Assembly (NCBI GenBank): GCA_024232355.1
Contig: JAAEPW010000244.1
Span: 1-9,627, forward strand
Length of the DNA: 9,627 bases
Direction: 5' to 3'
Source: Chloroflexota bacterium
GTDB taxonomy: Bacteria; Chloroflexota; Anaerolineae; B4-G1
Shown here: positions 6,101 through 9,627 of the stretch, piece after piece
Numbering within the stretch: the first letter of the stretch is position 1
How the letters are laid out: the number at the start of each line of letters is the position of its first letter
Notes under the pieces: model-generated
Told to the model about the DNA's origin: nothing
The model's database searches: none
The model's input: the letters and a program-made list of their open reading frames with translations, nothing else
Position numbers and translations under genes: made by a program

Positions 6101-7299
6101 GCCCACTTTTGAGGACTGGACTCGGTTGCCAAATCTTCTGCGTCAGTCTGAGTAATCTCGCCTTCGAAACAGCGCACCAATACCTGCTGGCGCATCAAAC
6201 CACGCCGCATAGTAGCGACCATGTCTTGTGTCCGGCCTTCTTCTGTCAGATCACTTACTTCATACCCAACAGCTTCCAGCCAGGTCTTGACCTCGTCAGC
6301 AAGTTCATCCAGTGCGCTTCCCTTTTCTTGCATCAATTCTAGCGCCTGCATAACTTCGTCAGGCAGTGGATCGGCGTACTCGTAGGGAACGACGCCAGAG
6401 TCTGCAATGGCAACGGGAATGTTATTCTGCCGCAACACTGTGAGCACTGGCCGGTTCTTCGTCTGGAACTGTTCGATGAATGCCTCGCGGATGATTGGAC
6501 CATAACGTTGCTCATCGTCGGGGTGCAGGCGGGTGATCAAAGTGATTACATTGCCATTGATGTTAACGCTGGTAAGTTGGTGCAACCACCAATAAACAGC
6601 ATTTCGTGGATCAAGACGAAAGTTCTTTACTACTCCCGCAGAGACTCGATGACCATCTACGTCCAGTTCGTCGGCAAAGCGAACTAGCGCGGCAACTAGC
6701 TGCTTGCGTCCACGATCATCAAGAGTAAACGTAATCGGACATTCTGCGATTGGCAACTTGGCATGATACTTGCAGACATCAATCAAATCGCCCACCAGTT
6801 TATCAGGCGTTGTCCGGATAGCTGGCCCCAGCGAAGTATCCCCGGTGCGACGGGCATAGTCAATCCAGGCACCGGTCAGCAAGTGGTGATTTTTACGGAT
6901 TGCTTTCTGTTCATCAATAGTATAGCCGCTAGCCGTTTGCGCGGTGAACTCGACGTCAAACTTGGCTCCCATTGCCTCAGCTTTGGCTTTTATGTCTGGA
7001 TACTTGACCACATCGCATTGCATACCAATGTCATGCAAGTAAATATCGGCCAGGAGCAGGTAGGCTTCTTCATCAGAAAGGGAACGTCCGTCATTGACTT
7101 CCAACAACTGCGCAGCGTAGATAGCTAATCGCTCGCTATGGTGGATACCGTGGTCAGTATAGTCCCGAATGATACGCAGTGCATCATCACCCGCCCAAAT
7201 ATCCTCCGCTGCGTTTCGAATCTGAGCTAGACTATCACGCAGTCTACTCTGGGTGATTTTCACCATCAATTGCTTTTCCACATCTGTGAATTCAGCCAT
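3184..7299 (-). CDS. STAND NTPase: HD-like, REase-like, NACHT, pentapeptide, WD40 and SAP domains
   Basis: A 1371-aa cytoplasmic signal-transduction NTPase of the kind used in bacterial conflict systems. ATG 7299 is chosen over GTG 7320 because AGGAG (7307-7311) lies 7 nt before it. Domains: HD-like phosphohydrolase, about 45-215 (DHGIHH 49-54, HD 89-90, His138/139, His179, FADELD with Asp210); degenerate Mrr/PD-(D/E)XK-like domain, about 329-438; NACHT with Walker A GEFGTGKT (498-505), Walker B LILDGFDE (ending Glu585) and LLTSR sensor (613-617); winged-helix-type FAHKSLAEYFVAYKFA near 808-823; pentapeptide-like ADLIDGDLANVDLRGA, about 923-973; seven WD40 blades, 978-1266; SAP motif, about 1333-1366 (KKSGRKAEIIDRIF). 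WD40 would sense a ligand, NACHT would switch or oligomerise, HD would be the candidate effector. No signal peptide or membrane segment. The coupled regulator-protease pair lies 101 bp upstream; only a weak promoter (TTAGCG-17-CATAGT) is visible in that gap. Substrate and trigger are unknown. Confidence 0.9.
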   Translation of the reverse strand: MAEFTDVEKQLMVKITQSRLRDSLAQIRNAAEDIWAGDDALRIIRDYTDHGIHHSERLAIYAAQLLEVNDGRSLSDEEAYLLLADIYLHDIGMQCDVVKYPDIKAKAEAMGAKFDVEFTAQTASGYTIDEQKAIRKNHHLLTGAWIDYARRTGDTSLGPAIRTTPDKLVGDLIDVCKYHAKLPIAECPITFTLDDRGRKQLVAALVRFADELDVDGHRVSAGVVKNFRLDPRNAVYWWLHQLTSVNINGNVITLITRLHPDDEQRYGPIIREAFIEQFQTKNRPVLTVLRQNNIPVAIADSGVVPYEYADPLPDEVMQALELMQEKGSALDELADEVKTWLEAVGYEVSDLTEEGRTQDMVATMRRGLMRQQVLVRCFEGEITQTDAEDLATESSPQKWAISEMRVAPSAREYAETQPAVQVFNLADFMRMIWGPYFDYLSALVEESDIPRYYVDLGCHKKKTDEEGREAARDTYPVIDAYIDDWLSERGKLHVSILGEFGTGKTWFCRHYAYRQLQRYLDDPIKERFPLLITLRTFTKATTAQQLINNALLEQYKLPFVGSAFDIFQEMNRQGKLLLILDGFDEMARKVEYQTVVDTFWDLAEMVVEGSKVLLTSRTEYFRWAKESERVLGGEELGRKMTAIKPPEFEVLYLEPFTDEQIEEVIVKRVDSENGPAIARRILDNPNLAELARKPVLIELLMAALPGIEVREDINEAQIYLYATNELLLRNITAERTFTTTADKLFFLCELAWEMIRSGELRIHYKDIPERIQALFGDRIKDKPELDHWDYDLRNQTLLQRNAAGYYEFAHKSLAEYFVAYKFATELDCLASEFTQTYCEVGGRPCKLPYARKDVSALSKTVGDLSFSDARMQAVQGLLAGMVGDVDRLWAVIDETKGKTYEDVGYVGGNAATILNQMDQSFNGRKLAQTVLVGADLIDGDLANVDLRGALVREASFVRALMWNTDLTYSDLGNIPNSYIDSDTFLSLDISSNGDLIAGGCIDASIQVWHSHTATLLLAVKGHRMSVQSVRFMPNGSQLVSGGGNGKVTVWDIETGESISVKIETEYVRTVDCSPDGQLIAAAGSSGTIHILNAQTLERVALLKSYQEVKSVSFSPDSRLLASGGADTIVTVWDLKSGEIVESFQGHSRDVFSVCFFPDGRRIVSGGAYSDDSIRVWSLTAKTEVLSVSREDDDVGMGLYDVRCSPDGSIFAGRRSGTEIGMWDSTTGELITCLQGHKGNVYSLVFSPDGRCLISGAEDATARIWDINRDSSSFGKSLHIMKQRRNMEGLRIDGAKGLEQEVEWLGIQQPKKGTLRQFLLERGATMETHTLEILEAMTKKQLQKIATLWGLKKSGRKAEIIDRIFEAQSEYR

Positions 7300-7400
7300 C
7301 GTTGTACTCCTGGTAGCCACTATTCGAGCGTTACTATGTTGGTTTACATTGGGCGCGCTAACTGCACCTGGGCAAATACCCCGTGATGCACAAAATCACC

Positions 7401-7784
7401 TCATTTGCATAATATCTCGGTGAGATTAGCCGGACCATCAAGCAACAAACGCAGCTTGTTGAGCACATTGCGTCCCAGGACAATTTCATCTCCCTGTTCG
7501 TCCCCGACCACAAAGATGCCTGGCAATATCAATCCATCCAGTTCAAGATCTACCACGAACAGTTGAACAGGACGCCACTCGCCCCAATGACTACGAATGC
7601 GAGTGTCGCTAAGAGCGGGAGCCAATATCTGTCGTAGGTAAGCAATGGGGACGATAGAACCATCAGATCCGGTATCCAACAAAGCATCTTTTGTTGGGGT
7701 GTCCAATCCCTCATCACTGTTGCGGAGAACCACTCGAAGCACCGGAAAGGGAGGCTGATAACCAACATCGTAAGGATATCTCAT
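7401..7784 (-). CDS. Retropepsin-like aspartic protease (clan AA), 127 aa
   Basis: A single-domain aspartyl protease of the retropepsin type, which works as a homodimer with one catalytic Asp per subunit. The catalytic motif is LLDTGSDGSIVP with DTGSD at 37-41. The second hallmark, EIVLGRNVLNKLRLLLDGP at 100-118, matches the iiLGrd.L hairpin of the fold. The length suits one subunit, with no signal peptide or transmembrane segment, so it acts in the cytoplasm. Its ATG overlaps the stop of the upstream gene (ATGA at 7781-7784), which indicates translational coupling. The family is known in bacteria, but substrates are largely unknown. Placed between a DNA-binding-like protein and the NACHT protein, it could be a toxin-like or maturation protease of one cassette; that role is inferred. 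Confidence 0.85.
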   Translation of the reverse strand: MRYPYDVGYQPPFPVLRVVLRNSDEGLDTPTKDALLDTGSDGSIVPIAYLRQILAPALSDTRIRSHWGEWRPVQLFVVDLELDGLILPGIFVVGDEQGDEIVLGRNVLNKLRLLLDGPANLTEILCK

Positions 7785-8152
7785 AGATTGGCCGCCTCCA
7801 TACGAAACCCGTGACGGGCCAACGTCCGTTCAGCGACATCCTCCACCAACGTTATCATCACCGGCACACGTCCAAATCGCTGGCGTGTGCGCTGGTGCAA
7901 CACTCGAAAGTCAGTATCGTGGTCTACCACTTGTCCATCGCGCATAGCAATGTACTGGCCCAGGTATTGAGTTTTCAATTCAGCATGGCGTTGGCGGTAA
8001 ATCTTGCTCTCTTCAGAGATTTTGCGGCGATCCAATTCCCATAGATAGAAGCGAACAGCCTTGGCGAATAGCTCGCCAACGTCACTCTGGTGCTCTAGTG
8101 CAGCCTTTTCGACACGACTGTACAGATCGGGTTCAACTACTACTTTTGGCAT
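7781..8152 (-). CDS. Ribbon-helix-helix/DUF5678-like small protein (123 aa)
   Basis: ATG 8152 is chosen because GGAGG (8160-8164) lies 7 nt before it; an ATG at 8158 is only 1 nt from that site, and longer starts run into the kinase gene. Residues 1-45 (MPKVVVEPDLYSRVEKAALE onward) have the strand-helix-helix pattern of antitoxin-type ribbon-helix-helix proteins. Residues 62-105 contain YLGQYIAMRDGQVVDHDTDF followed by VPVMITLV, which resembles the DUF5678 domain found in small proteins that precede aspartyl proteases. It ends in ATGA overlap with the protease gene, so the two proteins are probably made in a fixed ratio and act together. A DNA-binding autoregulator or protease inhibitor/adaptor are both possible. 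Recognition of both domains is from pattern, without a profile search. Confidence 0.8.
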   Translation of the reverse strand: MPKVVVEPDLYSRVEKAALEHQSDVGELFAKAVRFYLWELDRRKISEESKIYRQRHAELKTQYLGQYIAMRDGQVVDHDTDFRVLHQRTRQRFGRVPVMITLVEDVAERTLARHGFRMEAANL

Positions 8153-8178
8153 CGTCATTCCTCCTTTGCAAAACTGTG

Positions 8179-8199
8179 GGTCGGAATGACATTCCGACC
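8179..8199. repeat. Perfect 10-bp palindrome at the kinase stop codon
   Basis: GGTCGGAATG (8179-8188) and CATTCCGACC (8190-8199) are exact complements separated by one base; as RNA this gives a 9-bp stem with a 3-nt loop. It begins at the last base of the kinase stop codon. Only TTTT follows some 6 nt later on the minus strand, so it is at best a weak terminator. The wording AGGTCGGAATG...CATTCCGACCT resembles small dispersed REP-like palindromes of Chloroflexota. It separates the kinase from the start of the regulator-protease pair. Confidence 0.7.
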
Positions 8200-9627
8200 T
8201 ACTTTGGCGGATAACCCGTGATGCGCTGGATATCCTCGTAAAGCGGGCGCAGCCGCCGGTACATCTGTTTGTAGACCTTTTGATACAAACCCTCGTAGAC
8301 GTCGCGCGCGGCGGGACGGGGTTCAAAGGTGCGGCTCACGCGCGTCATCTCGGCCACGGCGGTCTCGAAATCCGGGTGCAGCCCCAGGCCCACCGCCACG
8401 TCCATCGCCGCTCCCAATCCGGAGGTCTCGTATATGTGCGGGCGGCTGGCGGGCAGGTCAAAGATATCCGCTGTGATCTGCATCGCGGCATCCGACTGTG
8501 AACCGCCGCCAGAGACGCGCACCTCGGTCGTGCGCGTCCGCAGCCGCTTTTGCGTCCGTTCCAACCCCTCTCGCAGCGCGTAGGCCAGGCCCTCCAGGAT
8601 GGCGCGGTAGAGGTGGGCGCGGGTGTGCACGTCGCCAAAGCCGATGACGGCCCCCTTGGCTTCCGGTCCCGGGGATTTCAGGCCAGGGGACCAGTAGGGC
8701 TGCAACGTCAAACCCATCGACCCAGGAGGGACCGCCGCGATCAATTCGTCGAACAGTTCTTCCGGCGTGCAATCCTGCTCTACGGCCAGTTGCACCTCTC
8801 GCAGGCCGAACTCTTCGCGGAACCAACGCACCATCCAATAGCCTCGGTAGACCTGGATCTCCAGGTTGTAGGCCCCAGGGACGGCGCTGGGATAGGGCGG
8901 GATGAGGGGAATCGCCTCGACGTAGCGGCGGCTGGTGGTGTTGACGGTGGCCGTCGTGCCATAGGAAAGGCAGGCGACGTGGGTCTCTAGCGCCCCAGCC
9001 CCCAGCACCTCGCACGCCTTGTCCGCCGCGGCGGCGATGAGGGGCAAACCGGCCGGGATGCCGGTCTCTTCGGATGCCTGGGGAGTGATCTCTCCCAGCA
9101 CCCCGGTGGGAGGAACCAGATCGACGAACATTCGTTTTTCCAGCGGCAGCACTTGCCACTTCCAATCCCACCATTGGGACCAGGTCAGGCGTCTGTAGTC
9201 AAAGGGCATATAGCCCACCTGGCAGCCCACGCTGTCCACGAAACGATTCACCAGCCGGTAGGTCAGATAGCCGGACAGGAACATGTACTTGTGGGTCTGC
9301 TCCCAGATTTCCGGTTGGGCGGTGCGGACCCAATTCGCCTCGGCCTCGGCCTGGAGGTAGGCCGCCGTGTCCGACATTCCGCCCAGGCGAAAGATCAGCC
9401 CCCAGGGTCCACCAATCGGTTTCAGGCCCTCGGTGCGGCGCTGGTCGAGCCAGACGATGGCCGGGCGCAGGGGCTTTCCCTCTGCGTCCACGTTGACCAT
9501 CGTGGCCCGCTGGGGAGTGAGGGCCACACCCGCCACCGCCTCCCTGGGGATGGAGCTTTCTTGCCACAGCCTTTGGCAGGCGGTGCACAGGTTTTCCCAA
9601 AAATAAGTCGGGTGCTGCTCGGCCCAG
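8199..9627 (-). CDS. FGGY-family carbohydrate kinase (xylulokinase-like), N-terminus beyond the window
   Basis: An ATP-dependent sugar or polyol kinase; 475 residues are visible and the frame is open to the right edge ([10 protein letters not shown] as the first residues). About 25-30 residues, including the DxGTT phosphate loop, are missing. Motifs: WLDQRR at 59-64 (the WxDxR sugar-binding loop), [14 protein letters not shown] with the probable catalytic Asp202 (codon 9021-9023), [14 protein letters not shown] shortly after, and [13 protein letters not shown] at about 372-384 (the FGGY nucleotide-binding signature region). The apparent start at 9536 (GTG) is internal. It ends in GYPPK and a TAG that overlaps the palindrome at 8179-8199. 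Family certain, substrate open: xylulose is typical, but erythritol or other sugars are possible. Confidence 0.92.
   Translation of the reverse strand, partial: WAEQHPTYFWENLCTACQRLWQESSIPREAVAGVALTPQRATMVNVDAEGKPLRPAIVWLDQRRTEGLKPIGGPWGLIFRLGGMSDTAAYLQAEAEANWVRTAQPEIWEQTHKYMFLSGYLTYRLVNRFVDSVGCQVGYMPFDYRRLTWSQWWDWKWQVLPLEKRMFVDLVPPTGVLGEITPQASEETGIPAGLPLIAAAADKACEVLGAGALETHVACLSYGTTATVNTTSRRYVEAIPLIPPYPSAVPGAYNLEIQVYRGYWMVRWFREEFGLREVQLAVEQDCTPEELFDELIAAVPPGSMGLTLQPYWSPGLKSPGPEAKGAVIGFGDVHTRAHLYRAILEGLAYALREGLERTQKRLRTRTTEVRVSGGGSQSDAAMQITADIFDLPASRPHIYETSGLGAAMDVAVGLGLHPDFETAVAEMTRVSRTFEPRPAARDVYEGLYQKVYKQMYRRLRPLYEDIQRITGYPPK

Noticed and set aside
5923..6342. 139-codon plus-strand frame opposite the REase-like region
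   Set aside because: Antisense shadow of a well supported gene with no domain signal.
7300..7400. Strong independent promoter for the NACHT gene
   Set aside because: Only a weak TTAGCG-17-CATAGT pair is visible on the minus strand; not enough to list as a feature.
1..9627. CRISPR array, tRNA or rRNA genes
   Set aside because: No regularly spaced direct repeats and no cloverleaf or rRNA-like stretch were seen in the gene-free parts.

Overview
The window looks like a bacterial chromosome segment, most plausibly from the Chloroflexota (Anaerolineae or Caldilinea-like). I base this on the style of the two GC-rich catabolic genes, the large NACHT-WD40 protein, and short dispersed palindromes of kinds I associate with that group. 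This assignment is an impression, not a search result. The two edge genes are GC-rich: the 3' part of a xanthine dehydrogenase-type molybdenum hydroxylase on the left (+ strand), and most of an FGGY sugar kinase on the right (- strand). Between them, about 1.48-8.2 kb, lies a visibly less GC-rich accessory region carrying redox, toxin-antitoxin-like and conflict-type genes, repeats and a gene-end relic.

Left to right: (1) XDH-type large subunit, cut by the window edge. (2) A convergent - strand gene for a two-domain C-GCAxxG-C-C redox protein. Its frame contains an in-frame TGA exactly where the first conserved Cys of the N-terminal domain belongs, followed at the right distance by a SECIS-like hairpin. 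I read it as one 280-aa selenoprotein from 2360 to 1518, not as a short TTG-started protein. (3) A gene-free stretch (2361-2741) with the promoter of that gene, a 169-bp nested inverted repeat, and a clear sigma70 promoter with an operator-like palindrome driving the next gene. (4) A small antitoxin-like protein whose downstream partner is reduced to a 20-codon stub. (5) A relic copy of the XDH 3' end (3141-3172), so that the intervening 1.7 kb is flanked by direct repeats of the XDH tail. (6) A very large - strand STAND protein with the order HD-like domain, degenerate restriction-endonuclease-like domain, NACHT NTPase, pentapeptide repeats, seven WD40 blades and a C-terminal SAP DNA-binding motif. 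(7) Upstream of it on the same strand, a translationally coupled pair: a ribbon-helix-helix/DUF5678-like protein and a retropepsin-like aspartic protease. (8) A 21-nt palindrome that overlaps the stop codon of the sugar kinase.

Working together: the edge genes suggest purine/aromatic and sugar catabolism and are probably unrelated to the island. The DNA-binding-like protein, the protease and the NACHT protein are co-directional with short or no gaps, so they may form one cassette: a sensor NTPase with a candidate regulator and a candidate proteolytic effector. That is inference from arrangement and domains. The best supported non-obvious result is the selenocysteine codon.
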